A stretch of 64,000 nucleotides of DNA from NCBI GenBank assembly GCA_910589155.1, contig CAJURY010000002.1, forward strand, positions 1-64,000, written 5' to 3'. The notes under the pieces were generated by a model that was not told the origin of the DNA, did no database searches, and saw nothing but the letters and a program-made list of their open reading frames with translations. Made by a program: the position numbers and the translations under genes. Source of the DNA: an uncultured Oscillospiraceae bacterium (GTDB taxonomy: Bacteria > Bacillota > Clostridia > Oscillospirales > Oscillospiraceae). Shown in pieces: positions 26,566-35,548 of the stretch; positions within the stretch are counted from its first letter, which is position 1; every line of letters starts with the position of its first letter.

Positions 26566-26707
26566 ATTTTTTCACATTCCTTTTCATAATTAGCAGCTTT
26601 TTCTTTTATTATAGCTCAAATTTCCTCGAGATGCAACTTGCACAAGACAGGTTTCCGTTCCAATCAAACTTTTGTATCCCGAAATTTCTCTTTTTTGCCC
26701 AAAGATA

Positions 26708-26736
26708 TTGCATTCTTTTTGTGAATGTGGTATATT
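26708..26736 (+). promoter_or_regulatory. Promoter of typA
   Basis: TTGCAT (26708-26713) and TATATT (26731-26736) are 17 bases apart and lie about 47 bases before the typA start codon. Confidence 0.65.
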
Positions 26737-26783
26737 TTATCATTGCGAGTGTAATTTGAAAAGGCAAAAGGAGCGAAAAGCCT

Positions 26784-28610
26784 ATGGCTAGCCAGGAAAA
26801 TATTCGGAATATTGCAATTATTGCCCACGTTGACCACGGTAAGACAACCTTGGTGGACGAAATGCTGAAGCAGGGCGGTATTTATCGGGAAAATCAGGCG
26901 GTTGTGGATCGCGTTATGGACTCTGGAGATCTGGAGCGGGAGCGCGGCATTACTATTTTGGCGAAAAACACCGCCGTTCGTTATAAAGACACCAAAATCA
27001 ATATCGTAGACACCCCGGGTCACGCCGACTTTGGCGGCGAGGTGGAGCGCATTCTCAAAATGGTCAACGGCGTTTTGCTGCTGGTAGACGCGGCGGAAGG
27101 CCCCATGCCTCAGACCCGCTTTGTGCTGCAAAAAGCGCTGGAGCTGGGGCACAAGGTCATTGTGGTTGTCAACAAAATCGACCGCCCGGACGCCAGAATC
27201 CATGAGGTGATGGACGAGGTGCTGGAGCTGCTGCTGGATCTCAACGCCACCGACGAGCAGTTTGACTCCCCTACCATTTTCTGCTCCGCCCGGCAGGGCG
27301 TGGCGGCCTACGGCCCCGACGACAGCGGCACAGATCTTACCCCGCTGTTTGAAACCATCGTCAACTATATTCCTGCGCCCCAGGGCGACAAGGACGGCGC
27401 CTTACAGGTGCTGGTTTCTTCCATCGATTACAATGAATACGTCGGTCGTATTGCCATCGGCCGCATTGAGCGGGGCGTCATCCGGCAGAATCAGGAAGTC
27501 GCCATCTGCGACTATCATGATACCGCGTTTAAGCAGAAGGGCAAAGTCGTCGCCCTTTATGAGTTCGACGGTCTGGCGAAAGTACCTGTGACGGAAGCCT
27601 CCGCCGGCGAAATTGTGGCGTTTTCCGGCATTTCGGATATTACCATTGGCCGCACTATCTGCGCCACCGACGCGGTAGATCCGCTGCCCTTTGTAAAAAT
27701 TTCCGACCCCACCATCGAAATGACCTTCTCTGTCAACGACAGTCCCTTCGCCGGCAAGGAAGGCAAGTTTGTCACCTCCCGGAACCTGCGGGATCGATTG
27801 ATGCGGGAGCTTTTGAAGGATGTGTCCTTGCACGTCACCGAGCAGGGCACCGACGCTTTCAACGTGGCCGGTCGCGGCGAAATGCACCTTTCCATTCTCA
27901 TGGAGACCATGCGCCGGGAGGGCTACGAGTTTGCCGTTTCCACCCCCAGAGTTCTCACCAAGGTCATCGACGGCAAGGTTTGCGAACCCATTGAACGAAT
28001 GGTTGCCGACGTGCCCGACGGCACCATGGGCGCGGTGATTGAAAAAATCGGCCAGCGCAAGGGCGATCTGGTATCCATGTCTCCCATGGGCAGCCGCTAC
28101 CGTCTGGAATTTCTGGTTCCTTCCAGAGGTCTTTTCGGCTATCGGAACGAGTTTTTGACCGATACCCGGGGCGAGGGCATCATGTCCTCTGTGCTGGACA
28201 GCTACGCCCCTGTGAAGGGCGAGATTGACCGGCGGCTCACCGGTTCTCTCGTTGCCTTTGAAACCGGCGACGCTTCTTCCTATGGCCTGTTTAACGCCCA
28301 GGAGCGCGGCTCCTTGTTCATTGCCCCCGGCACGCCGGTGTACGCCGGTATGGTAGTGGGTATCTGCAACCGCAACGAGGATATGAACGTCAACATCTGC
28401 AAGAAAAAGCAGCTGACCAACATGCGCGCCTCCGGTTCAGACGAAGCGCTGCGCCTGACTACCCCAAGAGTATTGTCTTTGGAGCAGTGCCTGGAATTTT
28501 TGGCGGACGACGAGCTGCTGGAATGCACCCCCAAGAGCCTGCGCATCCGCAAGGCCACGCTGGATCATTCCGCCCGTATGCGGGAAGTCATGAAAAAGCG
28601 CGGAAACTAA
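26784..28610 (+). CDS. typA: Ribosome-associated GTPase TypA/BipA
   Basis: The 608-residue translational GTPase has G1 AHVDHGKTTLVDEML, the switch I region RERGITILAKNTAV, G3 VDTPGHADFGGEVER and G4 NKIDRPDAR, followed by the EF-G-like domains and the BipA-specific C-terminal domain (EDMNVNICKKKQLTNMRASG). It binds 70S ribosomes and supports ribosome assembly and stress adaptation. Its own promoter is visible. The length is standard. Confidence 0.97.
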   Translation: MASQENIRNIAIIAHVDHGKTTLVDEMLKQGGIYRENQAVVDRVMDSGDLERERGITILAKNTAVRYKDTKINIVDTPGHADFGGEVERILKMVNGVLLLVDAAEGPMPQTRFVLQKALELGHKVIVVVNKIDRPDARIHEVMDEVLELLLDLNATDEQFDSPTIFCSARQGVAAYGPDDSGTDLTPLFETIVNYIPAPQGDKDGALQVLVSSIDYNEYVGRIAIGRIERGVIRQNQEVAICDYHDTAFKQKGKVVALYEFDGLAKVPVTEASAGEIVAFSGISDITIGRTICATDAVDPLPFVKISDPTIEMTFSVNDSPFAGKEGKFVTSRNLRDRLMRELLKDVSLHVTEQGTDAFNVAGRGEMHLSILMETMRREGYEFAVSTPRVLTKVIDGKVCEPIERMVADVPDGTMGAVIEKIGQRKGDLVSMSPMGSRYRLEFLVPSRGLFGYRNEFLTDTRGEGIMSSVLDSYAPVKGEIDRRLTGSLVAFETGDASSYGLFNAQERGSLFIAPGTPVYAGMVVGICNRNEDMNVNICKKKQLTNMRASGSDEALRLTTPRVLSLEQCLEFLADDELLECTPKSLRIRKATLDHSARMREVMKKRGN

Positions 28611-28681
28611 AAACGTTTGCAAATCCCTTTGCCTTTCGGCATGGGGATTTGCCATATTGGGCGCTGGAAGGAGAAGAAAGT

Positions 28682-29815
28682 ATGATTGCGTATTTGGACA
28701 ATTCCGCCACCACAAAACCTTGCCCGGAAGCGGTAGCCGCTATGGTGGAAGCGTTGGAAGAAAGCTGGGCAAATCCCAGCGCCTTGTACCGCCTGGGCGG
28801 GGACGCTGCTGCAAAGCTGCGCAAAGCCCGGCTGCAAGTCGCCAAGGCAATGGGAGCGGAACCCAACCGGGTCTTTTTCACTGCCGGCGGCACAGAAGCG
28901 GACAACTGGGCGATTTTTTCCACCATGGAGCGCATGGGCAAGCGCGGCAAGCACATCATCACCACCGCCATAGAGCACCACGCCGTATTGCATCCTATGA
29001 AAAGGCTGGAAGCTATGGGCTACCGGGTGACGTATTTGCAGCCGGACACCTTGGGGCGGATATCTGTGGAAGTCTTGGAAGGGGCGCTGGAGAAAGACAC
29101 GGTTTTGGTTTCCATGATGCTGGTAAATAATGAAACCGGCGCGGTCATGCCCATCCGGGAAATGGCAAAGGTCGTCCATCGGAAATGCCCGGAAGCCATC
29201 TTCCACACCGACGCGGTGCAAGGCTTTTTGAAAATTCCTTTTCAGGCCAAAACCCTGGGCGCCGATCTCATTTCCGTCTCCAGCCACAAAGTTCACGGCC
29301 CCAAGGGGGTGGGCGCGCTGTATATCAGTCCCCGGCTGAAGTCTTTCCCGGCATTCTTGCTGGGAGGGGGACAGGAAAGCGGCCTGCGCAGCGGTACGGA
29401 GGCCATGCCCGCTATCTGCGGCTTTGGCGCGGCCTGCGAAGCCGGCCTTGCCGCGTGGAAGGATGACATTGCAAGAGAAGCTGCGCTGCGGGACTTCTGT
29501 ATCGCGAAATTGCAGGAAATTCCCGGGGTTGTGATTAGTGGCGCTCATGACGCGCCCCATATCATTTCCGCCTCCATTCCCGGTGTGCCTACGCAAAATA
29601 CCATCAATCTGCTACAAGACCGGGAGGTTTTCGTCTCCGCCGGCTCTGCCTGCGCAAAAGGGCACAGAAGCCACGTGCTGGAGGCCATGAAGCTCTCCCC
29701 CGCTGTCATAGACGGTTCCTTCCGCATTTCCCTCAGTCGTTTTTCCACGCAGGATGAAATTGAGCAGCTTGTCAGCGCTGTTGCCGATACAGTTTTGCAG
29801 CTACGAAAGACTTAA
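28682..29815 (+). CDS. Cysteine desulfurase (NifS/IscS family)
   Basis: The ATG at 28682, with AAGGAG nine bases upstream, gives 377 residues. The PLP-binding lysine is in SSHKVHGPKGVGALYI and the catalytic cysteine loop in SAGSACAKGHRSHVL. The N-terminus MIAYLDNSATTKPCPEAV is the classical NifS start. The enzyme removes sulfur from cysteine for Fe-S clusters or tRNA thiolation; no scaffold gene (iscU/nifU) or mnmA is adjacent, so the partner is unknown. An open extension upstream overlaps typA and is not real. Confidence 0.93.
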   Translation: MIAYLDNSATTKPCPEAVAAMVEALEESWANPSALYRLGGDAAAKLRKARLQVAKAMGAEPNRVFFTAGGTEADNWAIFSTMERMGKRGKHIITTAIEHHAVLHPMKRLEAMGYRVTYLQPDTLGRISVEVLEGALEKDTVLVSMMLVNNETGAVMPIREMAKVVHRKCPEAIFHTDAVQGFLKIPFQAKTLGADLISVSSHKVHGPKGVGALYISPRLKSFPAFLLGGGQESGLRSGTEAMPAICGFGAACEAGLAAWKDDIAREAALRDFCIAKLQEIPGVVISGAHDAPHIISASIPGVPTQNTINLLQDREVFVSAGSACAKGHRSHVLEAMKLSPAVIDGSFRISLSRFSTQDEIEQLVSAVADTVLQLRKT

Positions 29816-29825
29816 AATCGCCGCG

Positions 29826-29850
29826 TTGGCTTCGCCTCCTCGCAATGACG
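29826..29850 (-). repeat. Short dispersed repeat element, copy B
   Basis: Read on the minus strand this is CGTCATTGCGAGGAGGCGAA followed by GCCAA, closely matching 19410-19433. It sits between the desulfurase stop and its terminator. Confidence 0.45.
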
Positions 29851-29873
29851 TGGAACTTATTTGACACATTGCG

Positions 29874-29916
29874 CCGCGCAGAGACAGAAAAACCGTCTTT
29901 GCGCGGCAGTTTTTTA
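29874..29916 (+). terminator. Terminator after the cysteine desulfurase gene
   Basis: CCGCGCAGAGAC (29874-29885) pairs with GTCTTTGCGCGG (29894-29905) with one mismatch and is followed by a run of six T. Confidence 0.8.
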
Positions 29917-29968
29917 TTTTCATTTTCATCATTTTATGCTATACTGAAAAGCAGCGGGAGGTGAGGCC

Positions 29969-30838
29969 ATGGAACAAACAGCCGCGAAGCGAGGCTATCT
30001 GTATGAGGATTTTCGCCTGTTTCATTTAAAAGACGCATCTATGGAGCCAGTTGGTTGGCATTACCACAGCTTTCATAAAATTCTGGTGTTCCTCTCCGGC
30101 CACGCCGGATACGCCATAGAGGGCAAAAGCTATGCGCTGGAACCGGGTGATCTGGTACTGGTACCAAAAGGCTGTATTCACAGGCCGGAAGTTTCCGGCA
30201 GCGCCGCCTATGAGAGAATCATTTTATATATATCGTCGGCTTTTTTGCAGCGAGCAGCCATGAACTGCAATCTGGAAGCCTGCTTCTCCCAAGCAAAGCA
30301 AGATTACAGCTATGTGCTGCGCCCGGCAGGGCAGACCAACCGGCTGGTTCAGTTGCTGACACAGTTGGAGGGGGCTATGGCGGAAGGCGGATTCGGCGCA
30401 GCGCTGCTGTGCCAAACGCTTCTCTTGCAGTTTTTGATTCACCTGACAAAAGACACAGCCTCTCATCAGCTTCGCTATGTTACCATGGCAAACTGCGACG
30501 AAAAAATCGTTTCCATTTTGAAATATCTCAACCTGCACTTGACCCAGCGACTCAGCATCGACAGCTTAGCCAGCCAGTTTTACATGAGCAAGTATTATAT
30601 GATGCGCAAATTCAAAGCGGAAACCGGCTATACCATTCACGCTTACCTCAATGAAAAACGGCTGCTGCTGGCAAAAGAGCAGATTGCCGCCGGAAAAAAT
30701 CCCAGCGAAATCTGGGAAAAGTGTGGGTTTGGCGACTATTCCACCTTTTTCAGGGCATATAAGAAGCAGTTTGGCGTAAGCCCAAACGCGAAAGAAACGG
30801 AGGGTGGCGCGTCGATTCCGGCGCAGCCAATCGACTGA
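29969..30838 (+). CDS. AraC-family transcriptional regulator with N-terminal cupin
   Basis: The 289-residue protein has an N-terminal cupin-like sensor (GWHYHSFHKILVFLSGHAGY, LEPGDLVLVPKGCIHRPEV) and a C-terminal pair of AraC helix-turn-helix motifs (RLSIDSLASQFYMSKYYMMR and PSEIWEKCGFGDYSTFFRAY). It likely binds a small ligand and regulates nearby genes. An extended -10 (TGCTATACT, ending 29945) precedes it, and GGAGG is well placed. Its stop overlaps the TraX-like start by one base (TGATG), so the two are translationally coupled. Confidence 0.93.
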   Translation: MEQTAAKRGYLYEDFRLFHLKDASMEPVGWHYHSFHKILVFLSGHAGYAIEGKSYALEPGDLVLVPKGCIHRPEVSGSAAYERIILYISSAFLQRAAMNCNLEACFSQAKQDYSYVLRPAGQTNRLVQLLTQLEGAMAEGGFGAALLCQTLLLQFLIHLTKDTASHQLRYVTMANCDEKIVSILKYLNLHLTQRLSIDSLASQFYMSKYYMMRKFKAETGYTIHAYLNEKRLLLAKEQIAAGKNPSEIWEKCGFGDYSTFFRAYKKQFGVSPNAKETEGGASIPAQPID

Positions 30839-31542
30839 TGCTACAAACGAGAAAATTTGCCCTTTGTCAGGAAGGGCTGAAGCTGATTGCCGTAATCACC
30901 ATGCTCATTGACCATGTGGGCCTCGCCCTTTGCAAAGACAATCTACTTATGCGGGGGATTGGGCGGCTGGCTTTTCCCATTTATGTATTTTTGCTGGTGG
31001 AAGGCTTTTATCATACCGGCAATTACCTGCGCTATCTGGGGCGGCTGGCGCTGTTTGCGCTGCTGTCTGAGATTCCCTTTGATTTCATGGTTTCCGGCGC
31101 ATGGACAAGTCCCCAGGCGCAGAACGTCATGGTAACGCTTTTGCTGGCGCTTATCTGCCTATGGCTGCTGGAGGCCGTATCCAATCTGCATATTTTGCTC
31201 CGGGTGCTTGCCAGCGGCGTGATACTCATGGCCATTGGCCGCATGGCGGATGGCGTCGGCTGCGATTACGGCGCGTTTGGGATCTGGCTGGCGGCAATTT
31301 TCTACTTCACCTGGCGCCTGCCCTGGTGGCGGTATCTTTTGCAGGCTGTGGGAATTCTTTTGCTGTGCCTTTTGTGGTACGGCACGCTTTGGAATCTGGA
31401 AGCCCTGGCGGCGCTGGCGATTTTGCCCATTGCGCTGTACGGCGGGGAGCGAAAGCTGCAAAGCAAAGCGGTGCAGTATGGGTTTTACGCTTTTTATCCG
31501 GCGCATATGTTCATCATCGCGATCCTTGCATATCTGCAATAA
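30838..31542 (+). CDS. TraX-like membrane protein
   Basis: The 234-residue hydrophobic protein opens with QEGLKLIAVITMLIDHVGLA and RGIGRLAFPIYVFLLVEGFY, the TraX family signature, followed by FALLSEIPFDFM. TraX of F plasmids acetylates pilin; chromosomal homologues in Clostridia are common and their substrate is unknown. About seven membrane segments are apparent. It is coupled to the AraC regulator upstream, which may control it. Confidence 0.87.
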   Translation: MLQTRKFALCQEGLKLIAVITMLIDHVGLALCKDNLLMRGIGRLAFPIYVFLLVEGFYHTGNYLRYLGRLALFALLSEIPFDFMVSGAWTSPQAQNVMVTLLLALICLWLLEAVSNLHILLRVLASGVILMAIGRMADGVGCDYGAFGIWLAAIFYFTWRLPWWRYLLQAVGILLLCLLWYGTLWNLEALAALAILPIALYGGERKLQSKAVQYGFYAFYPAHMFIIAILAYLQ

Positions 31543-31550
31543 ATGTTATA

Positions 31551-31585
31551 GCCGCGCAGCTTGCCAAGCTGCGCGGCCTTTTTTC
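31551..31585. terminator. Bidirectional terminator between TraX-like and ABC exporter genes
   Basis: A 12-13 bp GC-rich perfect inverted repeat (31551-31563 with 31565-31577) is followed on the plus strand by CTTTTTT. It lies between convergent genes and may serve both. Confidence 0.85.
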
Positions 31586-31586
31586 A

Positions 31587-33413
31587 TTACTTCAGAATCT
31601 TCGCGGCGTTTTCTTCCGCAAACTGCTTGCTATACAAATTATGATAATACCCCTTCTTTTGCAGCAGCTCCAGATGCTTGCCCTGTTCCACAATTTTGCC
31701 GTCCTGCACCACCAAAATGAGATCCGCCTTGCGGATGGTGGAAAGCCGGTGGGCAATGAGGAAGGAGGTTCTATCTTGCAGCAAATGGTCGATGGCCTGC
31801 TGAATGAGCTGCTCCGTCTGGGTATCGATGGAGGAAGTGGCCTCGTCCAGCACAAAAATCCGGGGGTCGGCCAAAACCGCTCTGGCAAAGGAAATGAGCT
31901 GTTTTTCGCCGGTAGACAGACGGTCGCCGCCTTCGCCTACGTCGCTGTCCCAGCCCTTTTCCAGCTTAGCAACCACAGTATCGGCGGATACCGCCTTGGC
32001 CGCCGCTTCAATTTCTTCGTCGGTGGCGTCCAATCTGCCATAGCGGATGTTATCCCGGACGGTACCGGAAAACAGGTGAGGATTTTGCAGCACATAGCCA
32101 ATGTTGGAATGGAGCCAGAGCTGGCTGCGCTCTTTATAGTCCCGTCCATCAATGAGAATCTGCCCTTCCGTGGGTTCAAAAAACCGGCAGGCCAGGTTAA
32201 TGAGGGTGCTTTTGCCCGCGCCGGTCTCGCCTACAATCGCCACCGTGGTACCGGCGGGAATATGCAAGGAGAAGTGTGTCAGCACGTTTTCGCCGCCATC
32301 GGGGTAGCGGAAGGTCACGTCCCGGAACTCAATATCGCCTTTCAAAGGCTCCCAGTTTTCCCGCTTGGGATGGAACACATCGCCGTACCTTTCAATGACT
32401 TCCGGAGCGTCAGAAACCTGAGGCTTTTCATCCATCAGACCCGTCACACGCTCAATGGAAGCCTGCAAGGAGATAAACTCCGCAATATTGGCGGCGGTCA
32501 TCTGGATTGGCTCAAAGATGCCCACGGCGTAGGTGGTAAAGGTGGAGAGGGTAGCAATCTGCAAAATATGCTCCGTCACCATATAGCCGCCCCGCAACAG
32601 CACGATTGCCACCGCCATGGAGGAGAAAAACAAAACCAGCGGGATATAAACCGCGTTCAGCCGGGCGGCGCGGATACCCGCGTCATGCATGGAAGCTGTC
32701 AGCTTGCGGAAGTTTTCCGCGCTTTGCTCCTCGATGCTCAAGGTCTTTGTGGTTTTCGCACCGGTAATGCCTTCGTTAAAGGAACCGGTAATCTTGGAGT
32801 TGATTTTGCGCACCTTCCGGTTCCAGTGCAAAATGCGGTTCTGGAAATAGCCGGTCAAAACGGCGATGGCAGGCACGATGAGAATGATCACCAGCGCCAG
32901 CTTCCAGTTCAGCAGCAGCATGGAAGCAAACGTGCCCAGCACATAAAACAGCGCCCACAAAATATCCGTCATATTCCACGCCAGCATACCCGCAATGCGG
33001 TTGGTATCGCTGGTAATGCGGGTCAGCATATAGCCCACGGGCGTGACATTATAAAAAGACAGCGACAAGGTTTGCAGATGGGTGAAAAGATTCCGGCGCA
33101 GATCCTTGCCAACATTCATTTCAATCTGCATGGAGTTGTTGCCGAAAGCCACAACAGACAAAGATTGCGTCACAATGGCAAGAAAATAGCAAAGGCCATA
33201 GGGAAGCAGTCCCCGCAAGGTGTTCGCCTCAATAAAATTCTGAATGGCATACCGCTGAAACAGCGGCAGCAGCACGTCAATCAAGGCGCAAAGCCCGTTG
33301 AAAACAAACATACAGACAAAGGCTTTTTTGTAGTTCGCCAGCACCGGCAACAGCCGCTTCCAGATTTTCAGGTCAAAGGATTTTGTATATTCCTGCTCGT
33401 CAAAGGCCGCCAT
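31587..33413 (-). CDS. ABC exporter half-transporter (heterodimer partner 2, ATPase plus permease)
   Basis: The 608-residue protein has a six-helix exporter domain (1-330) and a nucleotide-binding domain with Walker A GETGAGKSTLINL, Walker B FVLDEATSSIDTQTE with the catalytic Glu, and H-loop IAHRLST. Its signature reads LSTGEKQ rather than LSGGQ. A degenerate signature here together with a Glu-to-Asp Walker B in the partner is the pattern of heterodimeric exporters such as BmrCD and TM287/288, with one active and one impaired ATP site. It overlaps the partner gene by one base. The substrate is probably a drug, lipid or peptide. Confidence 0.93.
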   Translation of the reverse strand: MAAFDEQEYTKSFDLKIWKRLLPVLANYKKAFVCMFVFNGLCALIDVLLPLFQRYAIQNFIEANTLRGLLPYGLCYFLAIVTQSLSVVAFGNNSMQIEMNVGKDLRRNLFTHLQTLSLSFYNVTPVGYMLTRITSDTNRIAGMLAWNMTDILWALFYVLGTFASMLLLNWKLALVIILIVPAIAVLTGYFQNRILHWNRKVRKINSKITGSFNEGITGAKTTKTLSIEEQSAENFRKLTASMHDAGIRAARLNAVYIPLVLFFSSMAVAIVLLRGGYMVTEHILQIATLSTFTTYAVGIFEPIQMTAANIAEFISLQASIERVTGLMDEKPQVSDAPEVIERYGDVFHPKRENWEPLKGDIEFRDVTFRYPDGGENVLTHFSLHIPAGTTVAIVGETGAGKSTLINLACRFFEPTEGQILIDGRDYKERSQLWLHSNIGYVLQNPHLFSGTVRDNIRYGRLDATDEEIEAAAKAVSADTVVAKLEKGWDSDVGEGGDRLSTGEKQLISFARAVLADPRIFVLDEATSSIDTQTEQLIQQAIDHLLQDRTSFLIAHRLSTIRKADLILVVQDGKIVEQGKHLELLQKKGYYHNLYSKQFAEENAAKILK

Positions 33414-35254
33414 TATCCGTTCCCTCCTTCCTCAATGAGCCGCCGGTCGTCGCTGCTCATCTGAATGTCATAAATATCGCGATAAATGCCCGGCCGGGAA
33501 ATCAGCTCGCTGTGACTGCCAATATCCGCCACCTTGCCGTCGTCCAGCACCAGAATGCAGTCGGCCTGCATCAAGGTTGTGACCCGGTGGGAAATCAAAA
33601 TCACAGTCGCTCCCGCTACATTCTCCCGGAGCGCCGCGCGGATTTTGGTATCGGTTTCCGCGTCCACAGCGGACAAAGAATCGTCAAAAATCATCACCGG
33701 CGCTTTTTGCAGCAGCATTCTGGCAATAGCGATGCGCTGCTTTTGCCCGCCGGAAAGGGTCACGCCCCGTTCGCCAACCAGCGTGTTGTAGCCATCCGAG
33801 AACTCCGTAATGGCTTCGTCCACACAGGCAATTTGCGTCATGCGGCGCAGTTCTTCCTCCGTCGCGTCTGGATGTGTGGCGGCAATATTCTCCTGAATGG
33901 TCTGGGAAAACAGGAACGGCTCCTGCAAAACAAGACCAATCTGCTTGCGCAGGGCTTTGCGCTGGATCTGCCGCAGATCCGTGCCGCCGATGGTGATGCG
34001 GCCTTCCCCTTCTTTCAGGTCGTAAAGCCGATCCAACAGGTGCACCATGGTGCTCTTACCGGAACCTGTACCGCCCAGAACCGCAAAGGTCTTACCCTGG
34101 GGGATGGTGAAGGACACGTCCTTCAAAACCGGCTGGCCACCGTAGCCAAAGGTCACGTGGTCAAAGACAATATCGCCTTCCAGCGGCTTTTCCTCCGCCC
34201 CCGGCGCGTCGCTTTCTTCTTCGGCTTTCAGAATATAGCCCACGCGGTCGATGGAGACCCCCGCCTTACTCATATCCGACAGCACTCTGCCCAGAGAACG
34301 CACCGGCCAGCTTAACGCCTCGTTGTATGTAATAAACGCAAGGAACGCGCCAAGGGTCATATTGCCTCGTACCGTTTCCACTGTGCCAGCCAGAATGATG
34401 GTCATCACCTGCAAACAGGTAAGGAAGGTGCCGGAAGCCCAGTAGACGGAAAGCAGCCGACCTAATTTGATCCAGAGCTGAGAAAAGCGGTTGTTTCGCG
34501 CATTAAAACGATCCACCTCATACCGTTCCCGGCCAAATGCCCGCACCACGCGAACGCCAGTGAGATTTTCCTGGGCGCAGGTCGTCAGCGCGCCCTCCGC
34601 TTCGTCCGCAATCTGGAAGCGGGAGGAAATCTTCTTGTAAAACACGCCGGAGGACAAGCCTACAATGGGAATAAACAGCGCGGCAATGCAAGACAGCTTG
34701 AGATTCATAGAGAACATAATAGACATATACAGTACGATGAGGAAAACCGTTCTGAATACCTCTACAAGCTGGTTGCACACAAAGTTGCGGATAACGTCCA
34801 CATCAGAGGTGCAACGCTGGATAATATCGCCAGTGGCGTGAGCGGTGTGCCAGTCAAAACTCAAATACTGAATATGCCGGTACAGCGCGTCCCGGATGTT
34901 TTTCACAAAGGTTTCGGAACCTTTGGACAAATTGACCCGCTGGCCGTAGGTGCACAGACCCCGCAAAGCGGCAACCGCCAGCACCGCGCCCGCAGCAACC
35001 CACAAAGCGGTGAGCGGTTCGCCGCGAAGCTGCTCCACAGAAAACCACCGCTGCAAAAACTGAGGCAGCTCCGTTTCCGCCGTCCCAAGCACAGAGTCAA
35101 CGGTAATTTTGATAATCTGGGGCGTCAGGGCATTGAATACCATGCCGAGGCAGGCGCATAAGAGCGCAACAGTGAAAAAGCCGATGCAGCCGCGCAGATA
35201 GCGCAAAATCAGATTGGTTTTCTCCCGCCTAGACAGCTTGTTTTGTGTTTCCAA
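33413..35254 (-). CDS. ABC exporter half-transporter (heterodimer partner 1, degenerate Walker B)
   Basis: The 613-residue protein has a six-helix exporter domain and an ATPase domain with Walker A GGTGSGKSTMVHLL, signature LSGGQKQRIAIARML, Walker B MIFDDSLSAVD, in which the catalytic Glu is Asp, and H-loop ISHRVTT. It complements the next gene, which has the intact Walker B and a changed signature. The start is a TTG at 35254, 11 bases after AGGAGG, a weak initiation site. It is preceded by a leader peptide gene and an intrinsic terminator, suggesting attenuation. Confidence 0.93.
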   Translation of the reverse strand: METQNKLSRREKTNLILRYLRGCIGFFTVALLCACLGMVFNALTPQIIKITVDSVLGTAETELPQFLQRWFSVEQLRGEPLTALWVAAGAVLAVAALRGLCTYGQRVNLSKGSETFVKNIRDALYRHIQYLSFDWHTAHATGDIIQRCTSDVDVIRNFVCNQLVEVFRTVFLIVLYMSIMFSMNLKLSCIAALFIPIVGLSSGVFYKKISSRFQIADEAEGALTTCAQENLTGVRVVRAFGRERYEVDRFNARNNRFSQLWIKLGRLLSVYWASGTFLTCLQVMTIILAGTVETVRGNMTLGAFLAFITYNEALSWPVRSLGRVLSDMSKAGVSIDRVGYILKAEEESDAPGAEEKPLEGDIVFDHVTFGYGGQPVLKDVSFTIPQGKTFAVLGGTGSGKSTMVHLLDRLYDLKEGEGRITIGGTDLRQIQRKALRKQIGLVLQEPFLFSQTIQENIAATHPDATEEELRRMTQIACVDEAITEFSDGYNTLVGERGVTLSGGQKQRIAIARMLLQKAPVMIFDDSLSAVDAETDTKIRAALRENVAGATVILISHRVTTLMQADCILVLDDGKVADIGSHSELISRPGIYRDIYDIQMSSDDRRLIEEGGNG

Positions 35255-35279
35255 AATAAGATCAACCTCCTTTTACCTA

Positions 35280-35313
35280 TAAAAAAAGCACCCTTCTGTC
35301 CAGAAGGGTGCTT
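35280..35313 (-). terminator. Intrinsic terminator (attenuator) before the ABC exporter genes
   Basis: On the minus strand AAAGCACCCTTCTG pairs with CAGAAGGGTGCTTT around a three- to four-base loop and is followed by a run of T. It lies between the leader peptide stop and the exporter start, inside the transcript from the promoter at 35466-35494, so transcription must read through it to express the exporter. Confidence 0.88.
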
Positions 35314-35336
35314 TACTTCACATGGATATAGTCAGA

Positions 35337-35420
35337 CTACAGCCTGGCTTCCAAGGCGCGCAAACATCCCGCTGGCATACAATTACAGCTTTTTTCTGCC
35401 AAAATCATCTGATTCATCAT
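35337..35420 (-). CDS. 27-residue leader peptide upstream of ABC exporter
   Basis: A perfect ribosome-binding site (AAAGGAGG, eight bases before ATG) precedes a 27-codon frame encoding MMNQMILAEKSCNCMPAGCL then RALEARL. It is followed within 25 bases by an intrinsic terminator and then the ABC exporter. It has three cysteines in an SCNCMPAGC block and no signal-peptide or hydrophobic stretch. By analogy with BmrB, the leader of bmrCD in Bacillus subtilis, ribosome stalling in this frame (for example by an antibiotic) could prevent terminator formation. The alternative, that it is a small functional peptide exported by the transporter, is open. Confidence 0.75.
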   Translation of the reverse strand: MMNQMILAEKSCNCMPAGCLRALEARL

Positions 35421-35465
35421 GTCGCGCGCCTCCTTTCAAAATTTTATTTGGATAAATCCTTGCTT

Positions 35466-35494
35466 AGTATACTCGCATATGAAAATATTGTCAA
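35466..35494 (-). promoter_or_regulatory. Strong promoter of the leader peptide-ABC exporter unit
   Basis: On the minus strand TTGACA (35494-35489) and TATACT (35471-35466) are 17 bases apart. Transcription would start near 35459, about 40 bases before the leader start codon. Confidence 0.85.
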
Positions 35495-35548
35495 GAGCTT
35501 TTTCGTTTTTTAAGAATTTATTTGCACACAGTGTAATGCATTATAGCT

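Noticed and set aside
28487..28681. Extended cysteine desulfurase N-terminus
   Set aside because: It overlaps typA in another frame; the ATG at 28682 has a good ribosome-binding site and the canonical start.
31101..33464. A 787-codon plus-strand open frame
   Set aside because: It runs antisense to the two ABC exporter domains, lacks domain motifs and a ribosome-binding site, and is an artefact of GC-rich codon structure.
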